Positions 12,102-26,758 of a stretch of 64,000 bases of DNA are shown here, one piece after another. Below the pieces are notes generated by a model, which saw nothing but the letters and a program-made list of their open reading frames with translations, was not told the DNA's origin and did not search any database. How positions within the stretch are numbered: position 1 is the stretch's first letter; each line of letters begins with the position of its first letter. The stretch covers positions 1 to 64,000 of the forward strand of contig NW_013546930.1 in the NCBI RefSeq assembly GCF_000711695.1, in the 5' to 3' direction. The stretch is from Tilletiaria anomala UBC 951 (Eukaryota > Basidiomycota > Exobasidiomycetes > Georgefischeriales > Tilletiariaceae). Position numbers and translations under genes: made by a program.

Positions 12102-12942
12102 TCAGACCCTATACCGCTTTGTGCTGCTCGTGTTGAAGAGGAAGCGCACGACAAGCACCTGAGCGACGGACATGGAGATGATGACGAGCGATTCCACGAT
12201 CGAGTACCAGAAGATTCGCGATCTGTGCAAGGGAAATGGCGTGGAAAATCACAGAGCATGTCAGCCTTCCTCAAAGTTAAATGAGCAGACGCCTGTTTGC
12301 TTGACACGCACTGTGTGCTGACAACGGTATCGTAGTTCCTGTTTTCTCGTGTTCGGAAGAATCGTTGGGTCCGAGCAATGCTGGTCAGTTCGGAACCAAT
12401 CTTGGTGATGGACTCTTCGAGTGGCGCCGAGTGATCAGAGAGCAGCTGCGTCTGCGAAAGAGGCATTTCCAGGCGCGGCTCGGACTCGACAGTGATGTCG
12501 AAGTCGATCTGAGCGTCGTCGCAGAATGGATGAATGTTCCCTTGAATCAGTAAAGATAGTCCGATCGAGACATCCATAACGATGCATGCAAGCAACTCAC
12601 AAGCTTCTCCGCATAGCTCGTGTAGTCGTTGTGGAAGCAGAAGACGTATTCTCCAACAGTATTGCCCGTGAAGATGATATCAACTTGTCGCTCCTTGTGT
12701 CCATCGATAATGAGCTTGTCATTCGGGTCATGCACCGAGTAGGCGACCTCAAAGTTGCCTCCGGACTGGACGGCAAAATAGAAGCCAACTTTCTCACCCA
12801 CTTGGTCGACCCATGCGTAGTAGCACGACTTTTCGTGCGGCTCGAGGATCGCAGTCAGCGCCGCCGCTGATACGCTGGGTGGCAGCGCGCACAGTGCGAT
12901 GAGCAGTGCTGCCAGCAGGCACGTGAATGATCGGAAGAACAT
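12102..12942 (-). CDS. p24/emp24 family cargo receptor, gamma (Erp2/3/4)-like
   Basis: p24 proteins are type I membrane proteins that cycle between ER and Golgi in COPII and COPI vesicles and help sort cargo, including GPI-anchored proteins. Exons 12942-12601, 12508-12312 and 12222-12102 (introns 92 and 89 nt) give 219 aa, the normal size. A hydrophobic signal peptide covers about residues 1-26. The lumenal GOLD domain has the paired Cys of CYYAWVD and VFCFHND and the block FYFAVQSGG. A coiled-coil stretch leads to RTRENRN, then a membrane helix at about 184-205 (IVESLVIISMSVAQVLVV) and a short basic tail ending KRYRV. The tail lacks the FF...KK pattern of some members. Assignment to the gamma group is from remembered similarity and less certain than the family. 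Confidence 0.9.
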
Positions 12943-14204
12943 CCTGAGGCGTGCAATAGCGACTTGGCAACCGCGAGCGCCAGGTGGATGCGGGGGAGAT
13001 GTAGTGGATGCCGACAGCCCTTGACCACGGAAGGTGCACGAGACCGGCTCGAACCCCTTTGCTTTGCACCTTGCAGCCGAGGGAGAGAAGCTTCAGAGAG
13101 GAGCCAATATGGGTGGATGGAGATTGGGTGTGTGCAACTTAACCGTGTAGAAAGGAAGGAGATGCTTGTGACAGACAAGCTCGCCGCTCGGCAGAAAGTG
13201 TGCCCATTACGTTGCTTTGTCTCGAGCCCTCGCGCGGAGCAAGCATCCCTCTCGTGCCCCTTCACTACGTATGTTTGCACGCTTCCTAGAGTCTCTGGAG
13301 GAGCCACACGAGCCTTTGCAGTTGTGCGGTATGCTGTGCTACGTGACGGAACACCCACAGGTGTCCCATTGCCCACAAACCACAGTACACCGGCGTTAGG
13401 CTTGGGGCCTGCAAGCAGCCGTTTGCTGGCCCAGGAGGCCACAGGAGCAGTGGGGTTTCAGCTTTTCGCCAAAGCTTGAGGCACTGGCTGCGCCCGCTCG
13501 CTGAGAAATCGGCGCAGCCTGCTGTGGAACGGTGGGCAGAGAGACTGGTCCAGAAACCCCTGGAATTCCAACACGGCCTGCCATGAACACGGATCTGGCT
13601 TTCATGATGCCTGCAATATGCTCTTGGGCAGGTCACCTGATCGGATGCACTAGCCCTATGAAACCATCGCGGGTTGTCCTAGGTCACAATTCCAACAGTC
13701 TTCTACAGTTCAATCAGATTGGCCTCACCGCCGCATCGCCTCTCTCATCCAACCTCCCTGCTTCAAAAACCACGAAGCGGCAGCAGAAACCACCCTGCTC
13801 ACGATTCGCTTCTTTGTGCAGCTGAGATCACGACAGCTCTTGTTCGTATTCACAACGATTTCCAGAGCGAGTCCCTTTCGAGATTGGGCTTTTTCTTCCT
13901 CTGGCCATGAGACGACCACGGGTTGATCGACACTGATCGATTCCGTGATGTTGGTGCTGTCGACTTACTTCTGGCTCGATTTCGAGCATGAGGCCCTCCC
14001 ACTTTGACGGACCGGAATCTGATACATGTAAGTTATGAAGTTCAAGATCAAAGAGAAACAGAAGGAGCAACCTGTCACGGAGAGGGAAATTATACTACAT
14101 CGGTTAAAGTTTATTTCGTTTATTTGTTCGTGCCAGCAATACCACGCCCAACTGATTCATTTACAACATTACCACTGCGGCACGCAGTTTGATCGGAATA
14201 AAGC
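12943..14204. other. intergenic region, no supported gene
   Basis: This spacer lies between two genes on the minus strand. Overlapping open frames of 60-195 codons occur on both strands, but none shows a domain, and splice joining gave no recognisable protein. A minus-strand frame at 13396-13605 has a mitochondrial-presequence-like composition but could not be extended convincingly. Confidence 0.45.
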
Positions 14205-15353
14205 TCAGATACCGCCCACAGAGCCCTGCTGTGACTCGTATGCGTTGACGAACGCCTCGACTCCCTGGAAAAATTGCCTGAACTGACCAAAGTTGTTGCC
14301 TTCAAGCATGTAGTTGCGCGTCTCGTTCATGATAACTGCTGAGCGCTGCAGGAGGTGCATGCAGTGGTTGTATGAGTCGCTGTTGGCGTTGCTGCTGGCA
14401 GCAGGGATGAAGTTCGGCATCCCAGGCTTGAAGCCACCTGCGCCGTAACCAAAGCCGCGAACACTGGGCATGAAGCCTGAGACGGGCGATCCCCCGATCA
14501 GCCTGGAGGGGCCAGTGGCGGCTGCAGCGGCAACGGCAGCCATGGAGATGGAAGGGTCATTCCCAACGCTGGCCTGGACATCACGCTCGTCGTAGTCGTC
14601 CGAGTCGTCATCGTCGCCACCAGACTTAGCGGAAGACTTGCCCTTGCCCTTCTTGCCGCCAGCGGGGGGCGGGGCAATGGCCGACTTGTGCCATTCGCTG
14701 TGGGCAAGCTCAAGTTCAAAGTTGCGGCTAGCAAAGTAGATGCGAATGGTCAAGCTCGAGTTGCAAGTGACCTTGTTGTCGTCGCCCATCTTTGTGACGG
14801 CCTTGGGCTTGAAGACGTTCAACTCTCCCCAGCTGGTGTCTTGCGCGCACGAACACTTGGCGACCCAGCTGTCCTGCAAACGCCACGTGTTGCGGAAGCA
14901 CCAGCGGTAGCCCGTGAGCCTGTGCAGCTCCTGCAGCATGCGCTTGCATGCACGGGAACGGTTGCGCGTGTCGTCCTTGCCGGTGACCAGGCTCATTGGC
15001 TGGAACTCCTCGAAAGGCATAATAAACTTCTTCAGCTCCAGTGGCTTGCCTTTCGCCTTGGCGCTTTTGATGGCACGGACAAGTTCGGCCCAAGTCGAGT
15101 TTGCATCCTTGCTGACACGGTGAGCGGAGCAGGTCTTCATCACTCTGCCGTTTTTCATGAAGTCCGACTTGGGTTTGCTAAGCTTGCATCTGTATATGCA
15201 GCGCGGGTGGATGTAGCCGTCAGTTCATTATATGGTGCCAAATTATTACTCCGATGACGCTCACGTCGTGCAAACGAGCATTTCGTCGTCTTCAGCACCA
15301 TTGGCGGCATTGGCGCCTGCACCAGTCATCATTCCGTGCAGGAATGCACTCAT
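14205..15353 (-). CDS. protein of unknown function with N-terminal C-x2-C-x18-C-x2-H motif
   Basis: I do not recognise a named family. Exon 15353-15265 and exon 15189-14205, joined over a 75-nt intron (GTGAGC to ACAG), encode 357 aa. The splice creates the motif CTTCKLSKPKSDF, so residues Cys28, Cys31, Cys50 and His53 could hold zinc. A second conserved-looking block at about 140-210 contains WVAKCSCAQ, VTCNSSLTIRIYF and LAHSEWHKS. Its Cys, Cys, His-x3-His spacing loosely recalls WRKY/GCM/FAR1-type DNA-binding folds, which I offer only as a possibility. An acidic stretch (DDDDSDDYDERD) preceded by a Lys/Gly-rich segment and an Ala run follow. The C-terminal 60 residues (from about YNHCMHLLQRS) look folded and helical. 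Soluble, without signal or membrane segment; nuclear location is plausible. Confidence 0.75.
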
Positions 15354-16497
15354 GGCTGTAGTTTGACGGTGAAATGCCCGATGGGGGATGTGCTGGGGCT
15401 TATGAACGGCTGTGCTGAGCTCTGGTGGGAGTGCAGAACAGATACCTGAAGTGGATGCCAGCCGACCACGTAGCTGAAGGTGTTGCTTGTGTTGCTCTCA
15501 AGCGCGCAGAGTCCTGGATACTGTAAGTGCAGATGTGCAGACGTGCTTTCGAAGTCCCGGGGACTTGTGATGTAGACTTGGGGAAGGTGGATGGAAATCC
15601 CAGGGATGGGGTGGAAAGGAGAAGGAGATGTGGAGGGGGGAATCAATGGAGAGAATCGAGAAAGTCGCGAGAGGGAGAACGATTTTCGCCCCAGCGAATA
15701 GCGAAACTCGCTTGGAGGGGGAAAGTTTCCGATTTCGCCCGCCCCATCAAAACACAGACCCTCAAAACATCGCGGTACTACCGGAATCGCGTCCCGCACA
15801 GATCGGCCGCCAGCACACACCAGAAAGTGCACCGCGGATCACGAAACTCGGCCTTCCGCCCATGCCAATCCCCATCACCTCGGCGTAAAGTCACGGGGAT
15901 CTCTTGACACTACATTCGACTAACTTTGGCGGTCCGCTCCCCTTTCCACCCGAGACGCCTCTTCAACTTCAGCATTACTTTAGCCCACTCTTGATCTCAG
16001 GTTTTAATGCAGATGGTCCTTGGTTGGCGACGAGATTAGCATATGCAGTAGCGCTATCACAGCTGCTTGGGCTGGTCCAAATGCATGCACCCCTGCGGAT
16101 AAGGGACGAAACCGCACCACTTTTCCCTGGAGCGCGAAGGAAATCAGGCTACTCAGTTTTCTCGGCCGATAATCCGATATTCACAGTGTCAGACTCTCCA
16201 GTGAAGGTCTGAAAGGGAAAGACGGATGCCACATTTTTTGGGTGTGAACCTGCTTTTCTGGCCTGATCGCCAGACCATGTAAACTAGATTCTGCCTACTG
16301 ACCCCCAAACTCATCGAGCCCCACTTGATTCTTTCCCCGGACAGCGCGCAGACGCATGGAATGATTCTTAGGTACTAGCATCGGCGCACTCTCGATTTGC
16401 CGCTATTTCTTGAAGACCTGTCCAAGCGACTATCGGGTTTAAACTCATCCCCACGGTCCCCACTGCTTCTCGGTACCATACACCCACAATCTCCATC
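15354..16497. other. divergent intergenic region before ERG7
   Basis: Contains the promoters of the divergent Cys/His-motif gene (-) and ERG7 (+). Purine-rich tracts lie at 15600-15720. No credible gene and no clear sterol-responsive element were found. Confidence 0.45.
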
Positions 16498-18995
16498 ATG
16501 GCTTCTGCACCGTCCTCAAGTCGTTCTATCGACGGCTTTACAGCCTCGTCTGCCTCTTTGCCTCGCACAGATCTCACAAGATGGCGCCTCCGCACCTCTG
16601 CCGGTAGCCACGGTCGCCATACTTGGCATTACCTTCCGGACGACCCAAATGTCCTCAAGGAATGGCCGCAGACAGACGAGGACAAATACTGGCTTGGCCT
16701 AGAAATGGTACGTTGAGACTTCGGGCCTTGGGATTTGGTAAAGCAGCGCGATTGACACACTCGCTTCTTGATACAGAACGCTCCAACACTAAAGCCTGCC
16801 GAAACACCGTTCGATGCTGCTCAAAACGGCTTCAAGTTCTACAAGAGAATCCAGGCTAGTGACGGCCATTGGAGCGGCGAATATGGCGGGCCCATGTTCT
16901 TGCTCCCTGGATTAATCATTGGCATGTACGCCACGCAGACGCCCATCCCGCAGGAATGGCGCATCGAGATTGTCCGCTACCTCTCCAACAAGGCCAACAA
17001 AGACGGGGGCTGGGGAATCCACATTGAGGGTCCGTCCACCGTCTTTGGCACGGCGCTCAACTATGCTACCTGCCGGCTCCTCGGCTTGGACAAGGAGCAT
17101 CCGATGATGGTCAAGGCAAGAGGGACATTGCACAGGCTAGGCGGTGCTTCGGGGATCCCCAGCTGGGGCAAGCTTTGGCTTGCGGTGCTCAATGCTTATG
17201 AATGGGAGGGCATGAACCCGATCCCGCCCGAGCTTTGGCTCCTGCCGGACTGGCTACCTATCCACCCGTGGCGATGGTGGATCCATACGCGCATGGTGTA
17301 TATTCCGATGGGCTTCTTGTGGGGCAAGAAGTTCAAGGCGAAGCTCGATCCGCTCATCGAGGAGTTGAGGCAAGAGCTGTTCGTTGAGCCATATGATAGC
17401 ATCGACTGGCCAGCTCAGCGTAACAACATCGCCAAAGCGGATATCTTCTATCCTCACACAAAGGTGCTCAATGGCCTCATGGCTGTTCTAGGAGTGTATG
17501 ACTCTTGCCGAATCGAAGCTCTGCGCCAAGCAGGTATCCGCCGCGCTTATTATCTGCTCTGCCTCGAAGACGACAACACATCCTACCAATGCCTTGGGCC
17601 GGTGAACAAGATGCTGAACTATGTCGCACGGTGGTCCATGGAAGGTTCGGATAGCGAGGCGATGAAGCAGCACCGCGAGAAGCTCAACGACTTTGTCTGG
17701 ATGAGCGGCGAGGGCGCCATGATGACTGGGACGAACGGCTCTCAGCTCTGGGATGCTTCGTTCATCGGTCAAGCGCTTGTTGACTCGGGCATCGCTTTAC
17801 AAAAGGAGCACCAGGACAGCTGCCAGGAGCTGCTCAACTGGCTCGACAAGTGCCAGATCCGCGAGCATCCAAAGCACTACAAAGAAGCATACCGTTTTGG
17901 CACAAAGGGCGCCTGGCCTTTCTCGACGCCAGAGCAAGGCTACGTCGTCAGCGACTGCACCGGCGAGGGGCTGAAGGCTGTCATCGATCTTCAAAGTCTG
18001 GGCACGCTGGAGAACAAGGTATCTGAAGAGCGCTTGCACGACGCGGTCGATCTCATTCTCACCTTGCAGAACCCGAGTGGAGGCTTTGCATCGTACGAGA
18101 CTATCAACGGACCCAAGCTGCTCGAGTGGATCAATCCAGCTGAAGTCTTTGGTGATATTGTGAATGCTTTGCTAGGCTGAGCCAGACGGTGTCTGAGTAT
18201 GACTTTTGATTGATCTTGTCTGGCTTTTCATAATCTTTCTCAGATGGTAGAGTACGAATACGCCGAATGCACCACGTCTGCTATCACGGGCCTGCTCAAG
18301 TTCCGTCAGATCTCCGAGTACCGTCGACAAGACATCGACGGCACCGTGGCTGCTGCCGTCAAGTACATCCTCTCTATTCAGCGTGCAGATGGCAGCTGGC
18401 TAGGATCTTGGGGCATCGCCTTCACCTACGGTGCTGTCTTTGCGCTCGAGAGTCTGCGTTCGGCTGGTTTGACATACGACAACACACCGGAAGTCCAAAT
18501 GGCGTGCAAATTCCTCTTGAGCAAACAGATGGAGGATGGCGGATGGGGCGAGACGTATGAGGTAAGCTGCGAAAATGGAAGGTCTTCTTGCAGCACAGCA
18601 ACTGATGCACAATCTGCTCCTCCGCATCTCCGCACAGTCTTGTGTCACTGGCGAATACGTGCAAGCGCCGACATCGCAAGTGGTCCAGACCGCGTGGGCC
18701 GGTATCGCGCTCTTGCATGCCAATTACCACAAGGCCGATCCTGAGCCCATCAAGCGTGCGGTACGGCTAATCATGTCTCGCCAGCAGCCAGATGGTAGAT
18801 GGAACCAGGAGCTCATCGAAGGCGTCTTCAATCGCAATTGTGAGTATTGAGCGCACCATTACCCGTCCTGGCTAAGCGCTTCCTTACTGACATTGACGAC
18901 CTTGACCTCAACCAGGTATGATCAGCTATCCCTCTTACAAACACGCGTTCCCGATCTGGTTCTTGGGAAAGGCTGCCCGGGAACTAAACTGGTGA
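16498..18995 (+). CDS. lanosterol synthase (oxidosqualene cyclase)
   Basis: This enzyme cyclises (S)-2,3-oxidosqualene to lanosterol in ergosterol synthesis, at the ER membrane or lipid droplets. Five exons (16498-16707, 16777-18159, 18244-18561, 18638-18839, 18916-18995) with introns of 69, 84, 76 and 76 nt encode 730 aa, almost the yeast length. Evidence includes the QW repeats (DGHWSGEYGG, DGGWGIHIEG, DGSWLGSWGI, DGGWGETYE), HPWRWWIHTRMVYIP, GTNGSQLWD, NPAEVFGDI joined to MVEYEYAECT, and the ending SYPSYKHAFPIW. The catalytic aspartate lies in VSDCTGEGLKA; the usual form is DCTAE, so one Ala is Gly here. Intron 2 has a weaker GTGAAT donor. The stop lies about 195 bp from that of MCM6, in convergent orientation. 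Confidence 0.97.
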
Positions 18996-19190
18996 ACGGC
19001 TCTTCAATTTTGCATCCAAAGTACTATATTTTGAAAGTGAGACCCTCTCGTCAACCACGCGGCCCGCCTGTGGCTCTGTGCAATGAAACAATAATGAACG
19101 CCCAATGATTTATAATACAAACGTCATCCCAAAGACGGAGGAATCGCTGGCGATTGCCGAAATAGACGGCATCCGAGTCCTCGACCGCCA

Positions 19191-22374
<3,184 letters not shown>

Positions 22375-23244
22375 AATACCGACCGCTGCTATGTGTATGT
22401 CGTCTCTGTGAGAGAACGCTTAGAAGCCGGCCAATGGTGTGGCTCGAATGTTGGACGAAGACAAAGAAAAGGATGCTGGGAAAGGATCATAGAAGCAATA
22501 TCGATGACAGCGATGAGCAAGGGAGAGCGAGACCAGGTCACACTTGAGGAGAAGCAGGTTCACGCGCTGTACGCGACGCGACTCCAGCTCAGAGACGCGT
22601 CGCGTACAACTTGCAATATGCATATATACGAGTCACGCTCACTCAAGACACGCGCCGTCGCAAAAACCAGCATGTCCACCAAGGCACAACAGCCCTTCTT
22701 TCACCGCTTCACCCATCAGGCACTCACCGCCTTACCGCCTCAGCGCCTGATCGGTTCGTTTGTCGAGCAGCGGCAAGTTGACGGCTATGCACTGTGTACA
22801 TCTGAACCTCGTAACCCTTGGTAATCCGTTTCAGTACGAGAACTCTTCGGTGTAGCAATCAAAATCTGTAACGCGAGTCTGTCGTGCGCAGTGGATGGCG
22901 AACTGCGAAGAGCACATGTTGCTGCAAGCACCTACAACATACACATTGCTTACTGATTCTACCGCATCAATGCATACAACTTTTGGCTATATTACGGAGC
23001 ACATGCTACGGAAAAGACGAGACGACAGCAGGGCTGCATATCAGAAAAACACACCAATGTACAAGCTAAAGCCTGCTTCCTCCTGTCACTGTGGACTTCT
23101 CCTGACTCGGATCTGCCGCGAGCTGGAGGGAACGCAAATAAATTTGTATTCAAAATCTAGGCCATAGCATGTCAGCATACACCCTGTGAAGCAGTTTGTA
23201 GACACATGTGCAAGCAAGGAAGCAAATACACTGGAATGCACAAT
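22375..23244. other. intergenic region between MCM6 and the MFS gene
   Basis: Holds the MCM6 promoter and the 3' flank of the transporter gene. Apart from the MCB cluster at 22562-22654, no gene or RNA is apparent. Confidence 0.5.
22562..22654. promoter_or_regulatory. MCB (ACGCGT) palindromic cluster upstream of MCM6
   Basis: About 190-280 bp before the MCM6 start, a 13-bp inverted repeat (TGTACGCGACGCG at 22568-22580 and its complement at 22596-22608) flanks a 15-bp spacer. ACGCG cores lie at 22562, 22571, 22576, 22595 and 22650, and CGCGT cores at 22596 and 22601, including one perfect MluI cell-cycle box ACGCGT at 22595-22600. MCB sites bind the MBF factor and drive G1/S transcription of replication genes in yeasts. 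The sequence is seen directly; the role is inferred from its position before an MCM gene. Confidence 0.7.
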
Positions 23245-25356
23245 CTATTTGCCTTGGACGCCTTCTGCATCTTGTGCCTGCTCCGCATCCTCCAAGTCAC
23301 ACATCTCTTCGCGTGTCGCCTTGGACGAAGCGGCGAGTGACGGCACGAAATCGCTCGCATTGTGCTCTGGCACAGTCCCATCTCCCATGTATCCATTCCA
23401 GCCGTTGGCGAGGAGGTACTGCCGCCACTCTTCATCCTCCATGGCTAGGTCGAGCTTGGCCGTGTCGACGACAAAGAACCAGGCTATCAGGATGCCCAGG
23501 ACGCCAATGCCGGCGGAAAAGTAGAACGTCGCGGGTTTTCCGAGGTTCTTTTGGATAGGCAGGAAGGCTGTAGAAGTGGAAAAGAGGAGAATGGTATGTT
23601 AGTACCACGCAAATCAACCCGACAGGGGCACAGGTGTGCCGAAACCGCCCAGGCTCACCCTGAGTACCAACTGCTGCGCCAACCTTACCAATGGCAGCCG
23701 AAAATCCGTACTGTGAAATCGAAGGGCATCACATTAGTCGATGCGCAATCATTACGCTCGGAGAGCTCATAAAACGCACGAAAGAGCCACGAAGCGCAGT
23801 CGGATAGCTGTCAGAAGCAATGAGACCCTAAAAGAGGGCAGGAAAGAACGTTACGTGAATGGAGGTCAGTCGCGTGCTCCAGCAAGCATTTGGCACATCA
23901 GCCGCGCATTACTCACGCATACACTGCCGGGCCCTGCATTTCCCATGCTCGCCAGCATGCCATACATGAACACGAAAGCGCCGGGTACAGTGATGAGGTG
24001 GTTCCAGGACAGGCCGATGATGAGACCAACGACCAAGTATCCTGCAAAGCCAAGCATGAGCTGGTACTTGCTGCCGAGCCAGCGGATCAGGAAGGGACCG
24101 AGCAGTGCGCCGGGCAGAGCGATAGAGCTGAGCAGGAGCTGGTATTCGGCTGTCTGCTTGAGGGTCGCTCCAGGTATGATGGTGGATATGATCGTGCCCG
24201 AGAAGACGCCCTGCGGATGATGAATAGTGAGAAATGTAAGCAGCGAAGCCCGTTCTTAATGAAACCTGTTACGTACGTTGGGAAAGGTTACAAAGTCATA
24301 TCTGCCGAGAACAGATAGGCATAAAGCGTGAGGACAGAACATCATGCCGGAGTCAGATGAAAGAGCGCTCACAAGAACCAAACGACAGTCGTGCCGACCA
24401 GTCGTGGCCAGTACTTCTTGAGCGCCAGCCAGTAAGGGACATTCTGCCTGATCGCGTTGGCGCGGTAGCTGAGCATTCCAAAAAGAAGGCGTCTTTAGAC
24501 CTCAAAACGTGGACGAGCGAGAGGCCGGACAAGGAAATGGGACAACGTACAGCTTGGAATTGAGCATCCTCCATCGAAACCAGAAGACACTCAGTGGCAG
24601 AAGCGCGCCAAAGCCAAAGCAGACACGCCAAGTGATGTCGAGGCGCTTCAGGTCCCAGGCTTGGGTCGTGTTGGAGTATCCAGTGGCGGAGAGTACGATG
24701 AGAAAGACTGATACGGCGAAAGGGCCGCCGAGCGAGAGTACGACGTTGGTGACAGCGATGAAGACGGATGAGCGCGATTTTTGGCCATACCTCTCATTCG
24801 AAGCCTCCGACGCGCTGACGCTCGAAGCGGGGTACTCGCCCCCGACACCGAAGCCGACTACGCCGCGGGAGACTGTGAGCCACCAGAAGAGCGCATTCGT
24901 GGAGCCATGCACGGCCGTCGCAGCCGTCGCGAAGATCGCACCAATTACGAGCAGCGTTGTAGTGATGAGGATGGCGCTTTTTCGCCCGACGCGATCGCAG
25001 ATGATACCGACAGTGACTTGACCGAGCACCGCGCCTACCAGCAATGCGTTCGACACTCGCGTCGAGATATCACTGTTGTATACATTGGAGCCGTACCGCT
25101 TGGCGAAGAGCACATTGACGAGCGTTAAAACGTTGTTTTGGTAGCCGTCGGATATTAGAGCAGCGCCAGAGGCAAGAACAGTAAACATGTCGGAGAGTTT
25201 GGCCTTGCGAGCTTGCTTTGGGTCGACGGGCTCAGCCAGTACGCTCGCATCGACCTTAGCCGTTATGGCGCCATCGTCATGAGACAGGTGAACGACCGCA
25301 ACTTGCGCCTTGTCAGACGGTGCCGAGGGCGGCGCTGGTTGTATTTCGTCGGTCAT
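23245..25356 (-). CDS. MFS transporter, Git1-like (glycerophosphodiester/phosphate-type)
   Basis: Git1-type permeases are proton symporters of the plasma membrane that import glycerophosphoinositol and related glycerophosphodiesters, sometimes phosphate. Seven exons were read: 25356-24551, 24468-24373, 24301-24277, 24210-23917, 23827-23780, 23710-23659 and 23567-23245. Introns are 66-91 nt and the product is 547 aa. Exon 3 is a 25-nt microexon (LYDFVTFPN region). About twelve membrane segments are visible. Marks include ISDGYQNN in helix 1, the MFS signature GIICDRVGRKSA, RGVVGFGVGGEYPASS, ALRGSFYGFSAAIGK and the tail DEEWRQYLLANGWNG. The upstream frame has no ATG before 25356. At the end of exon 4 an alternative donor six bases upstream would drop two residues. 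Substrate is inferred from similarity only. Confidence 0.88.
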
Positions 25357-25904
25357 CCTGTGTCTGCGAGGCGGCGAGCACACCAAGGAGAGCGCGAGTG
25401 AGCTTGACAGCTAAAGGATGAGAGGCCACTCGCGTTCAACGTGCGGGAGGCGGATTGCAGATGTTGGGGCATTGACGATGGATCCGTGGCCCCGCTATTT
25501 GAGGTGCTCGTCCACTCCACCTTCGGGTCTGCGTTTGATGGTCCTCATCAGGGATGTGTAAAACTCTCCTCGCCTACCTACCATTACGCCAGTCTGTTTA
25601 TCATCATCTGAAGTTTGAATTCCCCTCAGTGCTTGTGCCGCGCCCATGCATGCCGACGACAAGGTTGCTTTCATCAAGTACCAGAGGAAAAGTCACGTGG
25701 GGACATCTCCTTGCAGGGGCAGGGAAAGGGCCTGGGCCTGGGGGCGTTCTTGGTTATTTAGTCGAAAAACTGCGGCGTCGTAAAAAGCGTCGGCCGTCCT
25801 GCGCCGCGTTAGCCTTGCATAACTCACCGACAGCGTATTGAGATTGAGTGTGCGGTGTGTATGTACCTGGTTCCTGGCACGTGCAGAGGTGAGGGGGCAT
25901 GGGC
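25357..25904. other. intergenic, upstream of the MFS gene
   Basis: Promoter region of the minus-strand transporter up to the left end of MITE copy 2. No gene is supported. Confidence 0.5.
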
Positions 25905-26236
25905 TAGAGTTGGCCCGGAAACATGGCAAATACCGGGTTACGGAAACAAAAGCTCCCCGGAAAGGCTCGTAGACATTCTGGAAAGCAGCTGCTTGAAATC
26001 GAGTTCTGGTAACTCCCGGAAAGCTTCTTTATGACCACCCCCGTACTTTGCTAGTAAGATGGATAATTATGGCACTGCTCGCTCTATGCCCCCAGAGAGG
26101 CTGGACCTGCGACCTAGACCCGGTGATTTTTGGAGTGTTTGTCGGCCTCAGGAAAGTCCTTGGGGAAAGGGGCTCGGAAATTACCGGGATTCCGAGGTGT
26201 CTGGTGGAGGCCAGTGCAGTTTCCGGGCCAACTCTA
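25905..26236. mobile_element. MITE-like element, copy 2 (perfect 18-bp terminal inverted repeats)
   Basis: The left end, TAGAGTTGGCCCGGAAAC, is repeated exactly as its reverse complement at the right end, enclosing 332 bp. TA at each outer edge fits insertion into a TA target, as in Tc1/mariner-type elements; whether that TA belongs to the repeat or the target cannot be told from one copy. The inside has no coding capacity and many CCGGAA/TTCCGG motifs, and it aligns with the element at 3294-3661. It must have been moved by a transposase encoded elsewhere. Perfect ends suggest it is younger than copy 1. Confidence 0.85.
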
Positions 26237-26758
26237 CCTTGAGCGGCAACAGGCTATGACAGGTGTGCATGTACTTGCCTAATAATTACAGAAAAGAGCT
26301 TATATAATAGCCCTTGTTTGCCAGTGATTGCGACCCAATGTGCCTGCCTGTGGTCAGTGCTGGCCTACGTGCCGATGTACATGCATGTACAAATGTGATG
26401 TCATAATACATTCTCATCAGCTCGTCGCTCGAGAGTCATCGCAACTCGAGGCTCGCGTGCTGGATGCTGGATAGTGGAGGCCTGGACGGGTCCCCTCGAG
26501 ACCATGACCCTCGATCTTGAAGCCCAGAAGGAGCTCAACGAGGCGAAGTCCATCTGGATGTTGAGTAGTTGACGCTTTGACAAAGCCATCTGACCAACCA
26601 CTCTTCACGCCATTAACTTCTGATCCAACCGACCGTACGACGCCAAACGGGAGGACGTGTACGCATCTTCGCGCCATTACATATGTGGGAACTGAGAGCT
26701 TCGATGTTGCGACAGGACCATACAGACGAACGCGACCTGACGCGAGCCTTCTGCTCTC
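26237..26758. other. intergenic, 3' flank of the hydrolase gene
   Basis: No gene supported. Short open frames on both strands lack recognisable features. Confidence 0.5.

Noticed and set aside
12964-13479. 171-codon plus-strand frame beside the p24 gene
   Set aside because: Unusual composition, no homology, overlaps the p24 promoter region.
13396-13605. Minus-strand frame resembling a mitochondrial presequence
   Set aside because: No splice continuation produced a recognisable protein; 69 codons alone are not enough support.
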